From Larix kaempferi (lineage: Eukaryota > Streptophyta > Pinopsida > Pinales > Pinaceae), in assembly GCA_027924585.1 (NCBI GenBank), contig BSBM01001662.1:1302001-1366000 (forward strand): a stretch of 64,000 nucleotides of DNA, given 5' to 3'. The notes under the pieces were generated by a model that ran no database searches, was not told the origin of the DNA, and saw nothing but the letters and a program-made list of their open reading frames with translations. Each line of letters starts with the position of its first letter. The stretch's first letter is position 1. Shown one piece after another: positions 11,040-21,110 of the stretch. A program made the translations under genes and the position numbers.

Positions 11040-11580
11040 ATTATATAATGTATCCACCTGATACATGTCATCACATATGATCATCCTGATCATCATCACT
11101 GCATCGTCCTGATGCATGTCATCTGGAGCAACATCCTGAAGCTCGTCATCCATGATCATCCTGATCATACAATGCATCTACCTTATGCATACCAAGTATC
11201 TACCTGATACATATCATCATACATGATCCACCTGATCATACAATGTATCCACCTGATACATACATAGATACATGATCCACGTGATCACACAATGTATCTA
11301 CCTGATACATATCAACATACATGATCTACCTGATCATACAATGTATCCACCTGATACATATACAAATACATGGTCCAAGCATCCACCATGATGCATAAAC
11401 AAAATACATACGAATGATCCAACCGATCATATCCAGCATTCAACATGATGCATACATACATAAATTATCCAACTGATCATATCCAGCATCCAACATGATG
11501 CATACATACATAAATGATCCAACTAATCATACAGAGCAAAAACTAGAACATCCTTTTGATGTTCATCATCCAACGCTTAC
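11040..11580. repeat. Short dispersed-tandem repeat block (gatcc/gatacat motifs) in copia A spacer
   Basis: Variants of 'tgatccacctgatca' and 'gtatccacctgatacat' alternate about every 20-40 bp. Many are small palindromes. The matching region of element B (about 38770-39300) has the same block, so it belongs to the family and not to this insertion site. Confidence 0.75.
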
Positions 11581-11639
11581 ATCCATAGCCATGTGAAGGA
11601 TCCTCCTTCCACCATGCTTGGAATGGCTCTAGAAAAATG

Positions 11640-14232
11640 TCTCCATCACTTCTTCCTAGAAGTGTCGTCGATCTGAAGAACACCAAGCCTCTCTCTAAAG
11701 TACTCGAACTTCACTCTGGCTAGTGGCTTCGTCAGCACATCTGCAATCTACTCATCTGTCGCAACATACAGGAGCGTCATTGCTCCTCTCTGCACCATAT
11801 CCCTGATATAGTGGTATTTGATCTCCATGTGTTTCGACCGGTCTTGGAACACCGGGTTCTCAGACAGCTTCACACAACTCTGGTTGTCACAAAAGATACC
11901 AGTATGCTCCAGCGGTAGATCAAATAACTCAGACAGTAGCTTCCGAATCCATACTGCCTCAAAATTATCCGAACAAGCTGCAACATACTCTGCTTCAGCT
12001 GTACTCAGTGCTACGCAGGACTGCTTCCTGCTAAACCAAGAGATCACACCTGATCCCATACTGAAGCAGGACCCAGAAGCTCTCTTCCTATCTACAGCAC
12101 TGCCTGCCCAATCTGAATCAACATAACCCTGCAGGTTAAACTTTTGATTCACATCATACTTGATCCCATAGTCAACCGTACCCTTCAGGTACCTCAGAAT
12201 ATGCTTTACAGCAACCAGGTGAACCATGGGGGCTTCACTAGAAGGAAATATAATATCACGTTCATTCATATTGCGGTATTAAATATTCATGAAAACCTAA
12301 AAATTATATTGCTTATATATTAAGGGGCAAAGGGTTTTTTATTTAATGTAACAATACAAAAAAACTTTGGGGTCTTTTTTATATGGGTGGGCTGACAAAT
12401 ATCTGCCAAATGGAGATGGAGGGATCACAGCCGGATGAGAAATCGGGTTGAGGCAAGGCTCGAGCTTACTAGTATGCAGGGAAATCGCATCTTGAGGCAT
12501 GCTTGAGGCCAGGGGTTTCGTGGTGAAGTGGGTTTCCAGTCGATCATAGTCAAGAGACAGTGGTCATTGACACCCAATTGTTACCAATAGCACTCAGCGA
12601 GTTGTTACCAATCACCTTGGGAGGCTCTAAGCCTCCAGGGCCTGTTATAGGCCCTCGATAGGCCTTGGGGGATTGAATACCCAACCACTCGTGCCTATTA
12701 CAGGCCTTGGGAGGTTTAGTCAACCTCCTAGAGCTTGTTATAGGCCCTAGGGGCTTGGATACCTGGCCCACAACAGGCTTAGTCAGCGATTGGGGAACTG
12801 CAACATGCAATCTAAATGTTGTACTATGTGCATTGGCTCTAGTGACATAAAATAAGTGATCTCCTATCTCTTCAGTAGACCATTAGATATTGCAAATCAT
12901 AGTGATATGTGGTTGAGTAATTGCATTATGGGTGAAGTAATGTGCATCCACAATATACATCGAAAGAAGCAAGGTGCATTGTAGAATGCATGTGGGTTCA
13001 TAAGAGGGGTATCATATCAATATACTAGGTAGAAATATAAAGGGGTATAAAAAATGTTAATGAAAAAATTGATACATACAATATCTAGTGAAAATAGGGG
13101 TTTTTTTAAATTGGGAAGACATACTGGGAGGGGGTAAAAAAAAAACGATTTTGGAAGGTATTTTCCAATATTTAGTGAAATTAGGGGTATTGTTTCATAT
13201 GCCACGAACGAACGTTCTATGATAGCGGTTTATTGAGTGAATCCCCCGTGAGGTGAACACCTCTAGGATCCGTCAGGAACTGGCTCAATGTGTTCACGGC
13301 AAAGCAAATATCTGGCCTCGTGTTTGTCAGGTACATCAAGGACCCAATCATCTAATGATACATAGTGACATCAACTGGATCAAATGAAGCATCACACAGA
13401 AGCTTCAGGTTCGATGCCATAGGTGTGAACATGGCCTTGCAGTCCATCATCCCGAACCTCTTCAGGATCTCTACTGCATACTTCCCTTGTCCAAGGAATA
13501 TTCCATATGTACTCTGCCACACCTCCATGCCTAGAAAATAGTGCATCATCCCCAAGTTCTTCAACTCGAACTCGGCAGCAAGCTTCCTCTGCGTGTCGAC
13601 ACCTGTAACAAACAGGTTATTCGCATACAAAATTAGTATCACTGGATTCCCTTCCTCAACCTTGTATTAAAGGTTGGAATCCGCTTTACTCCTGGTAAAT
13701 CCCAAACTAGATAGAAAGCTATCTATCTTGTCATACCAAGTTGTACACATATATGACTTCCCTTCATGTGTCTCAAAACCAAGTGGCTGCTCCACATACA
13801 CTTCCTCTTCGACTACACCATTCAAGAAATTTTTCTTGACATCCATCTGGTGTATCTTCCATTTCATCACTGCAGCCAGAGCAAGTACTAATGGAAGTAT
13901 ATCTAGCTATACGATCAAACGTCTCTTCATAATCAATTCCTCTTTCTGGGAGAAGCCACAAGCTACAACCTCACTTTGTATTTCTCCATGCTACCATATG
14001 CAGCATGCTTGATCTTATAGATCCACTTGGAAGTCACAACAAACTTCCCTTCAGGTCTTGGGACCACATCCCAAACATGATCGATTGGTACTTTTCGACC
14101 ACGGAATCCTTTTACTATATCCCATATCCTGGGAACTTCAGAATCTTCAATATCTTCAATAGATAGTTTGAACTTCGTTGCAGGAACAAATGTTGTAGTC
14201 CTTCTTTTGTAGGTGACGGTATACGATCTTTC
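11640..14232 (-). pseudogene. Copia A reverse transcriptase and RNase H (interrupted)
   Basis: Read on the minus strand from 14232: 'VPRPEGKFVVTSKWIYKIKH', 'RGIDYEETFDRIARYTSI', 'QMDVKKNFLNGVVEEEVY', 'LILYANNLFVTG' (YVDD position read as YANN), 'LGMMHYFLGMEVWQS', then RNase H with 'GYVDSDWAGS', 'STAEAEYVAA' and 'FCDNQSCVKL'. The RT catalytic Asp pair is lost, several stops and frame changes are present, and a 1,026-bp insertion sits at 12225-13250. The RNase H catalytic Asp, Glu and Asp are intact. The enzyme would copy element RNA into cDNA. This copy cannot. Confidence 0.9.
12225..13250. mobile_element. hAT-like non-autonomous DNA transposon in the copia A RT
   Basis: The insertion is flanked by an exact 8-bp duplication AGGTGAAC (12217-12224 and 13251-13258). 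Copia B holds the uninterrupted site at the equivalent place (near 39946-39957), confirming the boundaries. Its ends form imperfect inverted repeats: CATGGGGGCTTCACT on the left and CACGGGGGATTCACT from the right. An 8-bp duplication is typical of hAT elements. The third base of the terminus does not fit the usual hAT pattern, so the superfamily is tentative. It is 1,026 bp and has no transposase. It contains a patch rich in 'ggcctt' and 'ccaagg' motifs around 12600-12760. Confidence 0.85.
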
Positions 14233-14643
14233 CTACAAAACAAGTTAAATTGCATGATTAGAAACATCTCATAGTTTTCAGAACAAATTCTTACACATAA
14301 AGAAATATGTCATACAGTCATGCAATTATTTTAGCCAATGCTTCAATACAACATTCATCCATATCATGTAACTTTATAGATGCCTTCCAATCTCTACCAG
14401 AACATTGTTAAGAGTTTGCACTACTCCCAACATGTCAGCAAAGAGGTTTCATTCTAGATAAGTAGCAATGGAATGGTGTACAGTGCCATAGGCCACTTAC
14501 CCATTACATGCATATTAGTAGTATGTTGTTCATTAATGCAATTATTCTAATATGCCAAAATGCACAGCCTAATTCTAGGAGCATCAATATATACATCATT
14601 GAACAGTATTATTTAAACAATCAAATATGCAAGAAGTGATAAT

Positions 14644-14838
14644 TCAAATACTTATGTTTGTTTGTTTGTTGGGTTGACTCCCTCTCAGTCTTTGCTTCCT
14701 TTTTGCAACTCCATTCTGATGTGGATTGTGAGAAGTGGTTGACTCCCTCTGAATATCTGCATCCTTGCAGAAACTACTGGAGTGTGCTCCCTCTTGATCT
14801 TTGCTTCCTGGATTACTTTTCCTTGAACTTATATTCAT
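14644..14838 (-). pseudogene. Integrase core relic in copia A
   Basis: The frame contains 'SSFCKDADIQRESTTSHNPH' followed by 'QNGVAKRK', which matches the end of the Ty1/copia integrase core, normally ...TPQQNGVAERKN. The catalytic Glu is Lys here. The corresponding frame in element B (41233-41421) adds the 'DN' of the second catalytic Asp motif. Only about 40 integrase codons survive. They are separated from the RT by about 400 bp of non-coding sequence in both copies. Confidence 0.7.
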
Positions 14839-16992
14839 CCTCGATCCCTATGCATGCTTATTACTATATTTATTGTGTTATCCTCGAGATCTTCTACATA
14901 ATCATACATTCATTAGTATATTATCAATACTATCAAAACACAATAATCTTAAGCATGTATAGTCATGATCATTTCAAACAGAAATAATAAGCATTAGTAT
15001 TCAAGAACTCTTATGGTTAGTTATATCATAAATTAAAGTAAGAAACATAATATGCCTAAACCCATGATTACTCAAACCTATACTTGCATGACTCTTCTGG
15101 TTAGTCATATCATCAATTAAGGTAAGAAACATAATATGCATACACCCATGATTATTCAAACCTATGAATAATCATTATCAATCATGCCATGTATACTTAT
15201 ATAAGAGATCCTATCACAAGGTAGGATTCTAACTTGATATAGGAAAAACATACCTAGATTAGTATGTTAGCTAGTTATGTCTAACATACCCACATGATGT
15301 CTTCTTATTCTCTTAAATGAATTGTGCTAGTAACCTGCATATCTCATAGGTTAATCATTATAGAACCAAATTGTACATACCTCGTATGTAGATCTTCTAT
15401 GTGATCCATGACAATGAATGAATCTTTGTCTTCATGTCAACATGGTCATATGTTCTTGAACTAGAACATGATTTGTCTTTCTTGATGTACCTTTCATGTT
15501 AGCAAACAACATAAACCTCATACAACAATGCATTAATACAATCATAAGTGTCAGAACCTTAATCAATGAATATCTTCTATCATGTATTCATAATTTTATT
15601 AAGGTGATACGACAAGTCTAAATTTAATCAAGATTGTACTAACCGTAATAATATGAAGACAAACATACCATAAACTTAATCATGAACAAATCTCGAAACA
15701 TACATGGATAAGTCATACCTGTCGAGATTGCTTGTAATATTCTTATATAAGGCCTTAGCCTCATCTCCCTCTGAAACAAGAACTTCTTCACTTATGCAAG
15801 TGACCAATCCATTCTCTTCTAGGATTAACCCAATCTGCTTGATTTGCAGGAACTGGATCTAGAGCTGGACTAGGTTTTGTTAGAGAAACCCTAAAAAATC
15901 AAACTTTGAATTTCAAACTTTTGAAAGGATAGAAAGATGCACCTTGATGAGCTGATCAAGCCGGTATACTCAAAATTTGAAAACTGCAAAGTTTCACCCC
16001 TCAAATTTGCCTTTGAAACTTCCGGATTCACTTGACATGACCCCGAACTAGGGTTTGATAAATCCCACCCTTATGCCCAATCAAAAGGTTTGATCCAAAT
16101 CTCTGAGCTTCTATTTTTCTGAGAAGCTTCCAACCGTGGTCACAGATTTCAAAAATTCCCATTTTTGCAGAAGCCCTAATTTTCCACTTTTCCGATGAAA
16201 GTCCTGAACTAGGGTTTGATCAAGCACGGCCTTCTGCCCAACCAAAAATTCTGATCTTGGTCTCTAAATTTCGATTTTGATGAGTAGCATTCAGTTGTGA
16301 TCTCTGATTACAAAAATTCCAACATTTTTCGAAACCCTAAATTCCAAAAGCCATGAATGAAGGTGCTCAAAACTAATTATGTTTTGATACAAATATGTAC
16401 CTAATTGTTTCTGGTGTAACTCCGAACTTTCTGATCCACGGGGTTTGAAACTTCTACCTGTGGTAGCCCGACCTGTAATATTTCCAACCCCACAGGTCTG
16501 ACCTCAATTGGATTCTCTGAGAGAGATTTATGCCAAGTGTCGCAACGTGACCTTTTTATGGGATAAAACAGGAGAGAAAACTTGTACGGAATTCCATGTG
16601 TCACTGGTTTAGTTTTGGCTCTGAAAAAGTCACCTGAGAAATTATAGTCTGTGCACTACCTGTCACTTTTTACGAAATTTCATTTGGAGCTTCCTAGCCC
16701 AAGTTATGACCTTTTTTCCTAGGTCACCTATTTATGACTCAAATCTAAAAGAGGCAAAAACCCTAAATTGTACAAATCATAAAACACAAAGTACAACGAA
16801 TTAGAAGTTTTCCTATGGACACAAGGTACATGGGGATCTGATCTTCGACTTGTAAAAGTTTTCGATCCGAAAACTTCACAAAAATGGATTTATAGCAAAA
16901 GTGCTACGATGACTGGTTTTTGCTATATCAAGCCCTAGCATCGCAAGTGCAACAAGTGTCATACATGCCATACCATGCCTTCTTTCAAGCTA
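14839..16992 (-). other. Copia A non-coding 5' leader
   Basis: About 2.1 kb between the integrase relic and the primer-binding site has no gag or protease frame. It aligns along its length with 41422-43631 of element B. A splice-donor-like CAG|GTATG occurs at about 15718 (minus), and 'aaaccctaa' and 'gaaaccctaaa' motifs typical of plant UTRs occur near 15880 and 16330. The matching acceptor-like site is at 14233-14234. Confidence 0.6.
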
Positions 16993-17004
16993 GCTTTGAT
17001 ACCA
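16993..17004 (-). other. Primer-binding site of copia A
   Basis: The minus strand reads TGGTATCAAAGC directly after the LTR end ...AACA. It is a one-base variant of the initiator-Met tRNA complement TGGTATCAGAGC. Confidence 0.85.
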
Positions 17005-17596
17005 TGTTAGTTTTTCAGAATTTACTTCAATCTGATCTAGGATCTTAACTAAGAGAACAACATGTACAGCATATCAATCATGGACACAATAATGCAAGCA
17101 CACAAGAGACACAGAGTTTACTTGGGGAAAACCATAAAGGTGAAAAACCCCAATAACTTCCTCAGAGATAGATAGAGCAATGATACAATCCAAGCATAAG
17201 AGATAGACATCTCCTAGCAGCAGCTTCTCCTCCTCCATAAGTGCGCCACTCTCCAAAGAGTGTGTGTGAGAATAGAATGATCAAATAGAGTGCCTCCCGC
17301 ACTCTATTTATACTTGACTTGACTGGCCTAATAACCTTTACTAGGTCGGCCTTAACTTAACCACATAACATAATGCTGACTGGGTTGACCCCCAATAGGT
17401 TGGTCTAATAACCCTTTGACCCACATGACTTATACAGGGCCGACCCCAACAAGGTGGTCTAATAACCCATCAAGTTTAAGTTACGACACTTACAATATAA
17501 ACGACGACACTTCCATATAGAGGAATAATAACATCTCTATAGGAATACAATATACATATATGTGAAATACATTCTGAAGTTACATATGCATCAACA
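17005..17596 (-). repeat. 5' LTR of copia element A
   Basis: The LTR is 592 bp with TG...CA ends and a TATA box at 17304-17312 (minus, TATAAATAG). It lacks the tandem segment and a 12-bp stretch present in the 3' LTR. Confidence 0.9.
17304..17312 (-). promoter_or_regulatory. TATA box in copia A 5' LTR
   Basis: The minus strand reads TATAAATAG within the 5' LTR, about 300 bp before its 3' end. It is the likely promoter core for this element. Confidence 0.6.
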
Positions 17597-17834
17597 ATAT
17601 ACCCCTTTTCACATGATGGGGGCGCCATGTTCTTACCGGGAGCTTCGGTGTCAAGGATCAAAAATCGTCAGTTGTCAAAATGTAACCGGTGATGTAGCAG
17701 GACCCCTCCTCCAAGTGTCCAAAAACCAATAGCAACCCCACATTAGTCCCTTCCACCTGTCAAAATCACCCGTCACTGTGTTTCCCTGTACCTGCACCAA
17801 CATGTCTTCCATGTTGTCCTGCAGAATACCCTAA
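17597..17834. other. GC-richer flank, possible displaced LINE 5' UTR
   Basis: No gene is seen. The base composition is clearly richer in G and C than the AT-rich repeats to the right. If copia A inserted in the LINE 5' UTR this would be its outer half, but nothing in the sequence proves that. Confidence 0.25.
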
Positions 17835-18026
17835 AAGTTCATCCCATTAATAAATGAATAAATAAATTATTCAACATTATATATATATATATATACTTAT
17901 TTGTCATACAATTAACCTCCATAACAAATGCGTTGTTTTCTATTATGCATAAAATGTAAAAATTATAAATTACATTTCTATAACCTACCAAACAAATGAT
18001 TTCCTTATGCATAAATGCAAAAATCA
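17835..18026. repeat. ~105-bp AT-rich tandem array, left part
   Basis: Units share 'ataacctac', 'aacaaatg', 'ttttctattatgc' and 'gaattacattt'. The array stops at the AATCA duplication (18022-18026) and resumes at 19763, so the fold-back copia inserted into it. Confidence 0.75.
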
Positions 18027-18484
18027 TGTTCGGGTACACAGGGTACTACCAAAGGACCGAACACCAAGAGCAACCACTTCACACAAATAGATCACAGATC
18101 AACACACCGATGTTTTGACGTGGTTTAAACCCTCTTGAGGGAAACACTCCACGGCCCCGGCCAAATAGCTTCTACGGGACAATTTATTATGCAAAGAAAG
18201 AAAGTTACAAATGAGCTTCTCATAATCGATCAACTAAACAATGACCCTCCATGCTCTTTAAATAGAGATCATGGACCAATCGGGTGTTAAGCCACGGATC
18301 AAGGTTAGGTTTGATCTAAGAGAAGTTGAGCCGTCGGATCACTCTATGTCGGAAACATATCGTGACCGTCGGATTAAGTATATACAAATGCATACTAATG
18401 CATACTAAAGAAACACACTATCCCTAACGGATATATTACACAAGTTGATCTTAACTAACTCCTAAGTGTCTAAATATCCTAACA
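18027..18484 (-). repeat. LTR of the fold-back copia
   Basis: The LTR is 458 bp. On the minus strand it starts TGTTAGGATATTTAGACACT and ends ...CCCGAACA, preceded by the purine run CTTAAGGGGGGA. The only other trace of this LTR in the window is the terminal 20 bp at 19743-19762. Confidence 0.85.
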
Positions 18485-18532
18485 TCCCCCCTTAAGAACA
18501 ACTTGGGATAGGATTGAAGGATTTACAAAAGT

Positions 18533-19059
18533 GACACTATTAGGAGAAGGAAGGAGGCATTAGAGCCTATCCCCCCTTAATGACAAGTTCCTGAACTCCT
18601 AACATAGATCGAAGTTTAGAAAACTTCGCTTCTGTAAGAGACTTGGTGAAGATGTCTGCAACTTGATCATCTGTAGGGCAAAAGAGCACTTCGAGAACAC
18701 GATCATGAACAAGATTTCTGATGAAGTGCATATGTAGCTCAATGTGTTTGCTGCGTTGATGTAGAACTGGATCTTTGGCAAGCTTGATGGCACTTTGATT
18801 GTCACACCAAAGTGGAGTAGGCTGCTGCTGCTCGAATCCAAACTCTGAAAGGATCTGTCGAAGCCATAAAGCTTCCTGACTGGCATTAACTGCTGCTCGA
18901 TATTCTGCCTCTGCTGAAGAAAGAGCAAGAGCTTGTTGTTTCTTACAAGCCCAAGTAATAGGTCCAGATCCCAGACTGAAAACATAACCTGCAGTAGACT
19001 TTCGATCATCAGGATCGCCGGCCCAATCTGAATCAGTGAAACCAACCAACAAAGGTTTC
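18533..19059. repeat. Inverted repeat arm, left (527 bp)
   Basis: This arm pairs with 19222-19748 about a centre at 19140.5. The 5' and 3' limits match at 'gacactatt' / 'aatagtgtc' and 'aaaggtttc' / 'gaaaccttt'. The translations of both arms agree at every residue. Confidence 0.92.
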
Positions 19060-19211
19060 CCCCCTGTACTGTAATGAATCCCAAACTGAACTGTACCTCG
19101 AATATATCGAAGTATTCTTTTAGCTGCTTTCCAGTGACTTTCATGAGGTGTCTGCATATAACGGGCAACTCTACCAACGGCAAAGGAAAGGTCAGGACGG
19201 GAATGAGTCAA
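18567..19211 (-). pseudogene. Copia RT end and RNase H fragment (native orientation)
   Basis: The open 214-residue frame begins in the RT connection ('THSRPDLSFAVGRVARYMQ', 'WKAAKRILRYIRGT'). It continues through RNase H with 'FTDSDWAGDPDDRKSTAGY', 'LALSSAEAEYRAA' and 'WCDNQSAIKLA', ending 'ADIFTKSL...LVIKGG'. All RNase H catalytic acids are present and there is no internal stop. The RT palm, integrase and gag are missing because the 5' part of the element was replaced by the inverted arm, so it is a fragment. Confidence 0.9.
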
Positions 19212-19221
19212 GTATAAGAGA

Positions 19222-19748
19222 GAAACCTTTGTTGGTTGGTTTCACTGATTCAGATTGGGCCGGCGATCCTGATGATCGAAAGTCTACTGCAGGTTATGTT
19301 TTCAGTCTGGGATCTGGACCTATTACTTGGGCTTGTAAGAAACAACAAGCTCTTGCTCTTTCTTCAGCAGAGGCAGAATATCGAGCAGCAGTTAATGCCA
19401 GTCAGGAAGCTTTATGGCTTCGACAGATCCTTTCAGAGTTTGGATTCGAGCAGCAGCAGCCTACTCCACTTTGGTGTGACAATCAAAGTGCCATCAAGCT
19501 TGCCAAAGATCCAGTTCTACATCAACGCAGCAAACACATTGAGCTACATATGCACTTCATCAGAAATCTTGTTCATGATCGTGTTCTCGAAGTGCTCTTT
19601 TGCCCTACAGATGATCAAGTTGCAGACATCTTCACCAAGTCTCTTACAGAAGCGAAGTTTTCTAAACTTCGATCTATGTTAGGAGTTCAGGAACTTGTCA
19701 TTAAGGGGGGATAGGCTCTAATGCCTCCTTCCTTCTCCTAATAGTGTC
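19222..19748. repeat. Inverted repeat arm, right (527 bp)
   Basis: This is the reverse complement of 18533-19059, separated from it by a 162-bp loop (19060-19221) holding unduplicated RT sequence. Confidence 0.92.
19225..19714 (+). pseudogene. Copia RNase H fragment (inverted copy)
   Basis: The plus-strand frame has the same residues as the minus-strand RNase H ('GFTDSDWAGDPDDRK' through 'LVIKGG'). It has no promoter or start of its own. Transcription through both arms would give a long double-stranded hairpin RNA. Confidence 0.88.
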
Positions 19749-19762
19749 TAAATATCCTAACA

Positions 19763-20335
19763 AATCATACCAAGTAAATGTCAATTTGAATTTCCTATGA
19801 TCTACCTAACAATGCGTTGCTTTTCTATTATGCCTAAATGTAAAATTCACGAATTACATTTAAAATAGCAAGTAAATGTTAATTCCAATTTCTTATAATC
19901 TACACAACAAATGCTTTGCTTTTCTATTTTCTATTATGCTTAAATGTAAAAAAAAAAATCATGAATTACATTTTAAATTGCCAATGAATGTCAATTCCAA
20001 TTTCCTATAACCTACATAACAAATCAGTTACTTTTCTATTATACCTCAATATAAAATCATGAAATACAGTTAAAATTACAGATAAAGACCAATTCCAATT
20101 TCTTATAATCTACATAAGAAATGCTTTGCTTTTCTATTTTCTATTCTTGGTAAATGTAAAAATCATGAATTACATTTAAAATTGAGAATAAATGTTAATT
20201 TCAATTTCCTACAACCTACATAATAATTGAGTTACTTTTCTTTTATGCATATGAAATGTAAAAATCATGAATTACATTTAAATTTACAAATAAATGCCCA
20301 TTCCAATTTCTTATAACCTATATAACAAATGCATG
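19763..20335. repeat. ~105-bp AT-rich tandem array, right part
   Basis: Five diverged units are marked by 'gaattaca' or a variant at 19851, 19963, 20061, 20167 and 20269 (spacing 98-112 bp). It continues the array at 17835-18026. Confidence 0.8.
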
Positions 20336-21110
20336 ATAACCTTTTCAATAAATGAGGAAGTGCATAATATTAAGCTTTCTCCATCATAATCTAATTAAAG
20401 ATTTTAGTATCATTATTCTACATGTAATCTCAATTTATCGATTTACCTCCCAGGAAGCATGCATACTTAACCACGTGCCCGATAATAAGTCCCTGACATA
20501 TCTATATGAGTAAATGTTAGACAGCTACAAGTAAAATATGCAATTTACTTTAACTTTAATCAATAGAATTTCCCAGTATTCTCAAACTGATAGAACAATT
20601 GTTTCATTTATTTAACTATATTTAAACTTGGGTGGCATCTCTCTCTTAAGCGGTTGTACCCAACCATCAATAAAGACTGAAAGTTAATAGTTCGAGTGGA
20701 GACTCAGTTAAAATTCTAGTTAAAAGAAGACTTGTTGAGTGTTCACGGCTGAAGGTAACTGTTGTTGTTGCTCATCAAAGGGATAAACACAGCGATTGTA
20801 GCACTAAAAATGCACAGTGGATCACGGAGACACAGGCACAGGTCGTAGCACTAAGAGTTTTAATGACTGGCAATCCATTCTTCATGATTGTATCGCTTAA
20901 CTAAGAATTTAATTACACAGATCCTTTTTCTTTTAGGATCAACAATATAAAAATATATATATATTATGGGAAGTACAGACCCGTTCTTCGAATTCATAAC
21001 TTAAAGTTCATATATATCGATTAGAAACTGAAATTACAAATCCCAAAATTTACAATAAAAATAAAAACAAAAATCATAGCTATAACTGGATTTTTAAAGA
21101 CGTCGATCAG
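20336..21110. other. AT-rich non-coding stretch
   Basis: I see no gene or element signature. By position it is interior of the large LTR element, left flank of the gypsy insertion. Confidence 0.4.

Larger units (their letters stand above)
9533..17596 (-). mobile_element. Copia element A (RT/RNase H-only family)
   Basis: LTRs at 9533-10179 and 17005-17596 are direct repeats with TG...CA ends (TGTTAG...CAACA on plus). The right LTR is followed inward, on the minus strand, by TGGTATCAAAGC (primer-binding site). The left LTR is preceded by GAGGGAG (polypurine tract). The coding region is only RT and RNase H (11640-14232), plus a ~65-codon integrase relic. No gag or protease is visible in the 2.8-kb leader. 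Flanking pentamers GCATA and ATATA differ by two transitions, so the target duplication is only approximate. It lies just upstream of LINE ORF1 and carries a hAT-like insertion. Element B (37270-44300) has the same architecture. Confidence 0.9.
18027..19762 (-). mobile_element. Rearranged fold-back copia insertion with target duplication
   Basis: The unit is flanked by a perfect AATCA duplication (18022-18026 and 19763-19767). Its left side is a full 458-bp LTR (18027-18484, TG...CA). Next come a polypurine-like TCCCCCCTTAAG, an arm of 527 bp (18533-19059), a 162-bp loop and the inverted arm (19222-19748). The right end is just the last 20 bp of the LTR (19743-19762) in the same orientation as the left LTR. 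Both arms encode the copia RNase H end with identical translations. The target duplication implies the rearranged molecule itself was integrated. Confidence 0.88.

Noticed and set aside
10448-11080. Open plus-strand frames over the 55-bp minisatellite (105, 176, 127 and 88 residues, repeating GEHIYNHA / GRTHLQPC)
   Set aside because: The repeat period is not a multiple of three and all three plus frames stay open, so these are by-products of the repeat in a non-coding spacer.
12550-12810. 86-residue minus frame within the hAT-like insertion
   Set aside because: It is rich in repeated Pro-Lys stretches from short 'ggccttgg' repeats and is not similar to a transposase.
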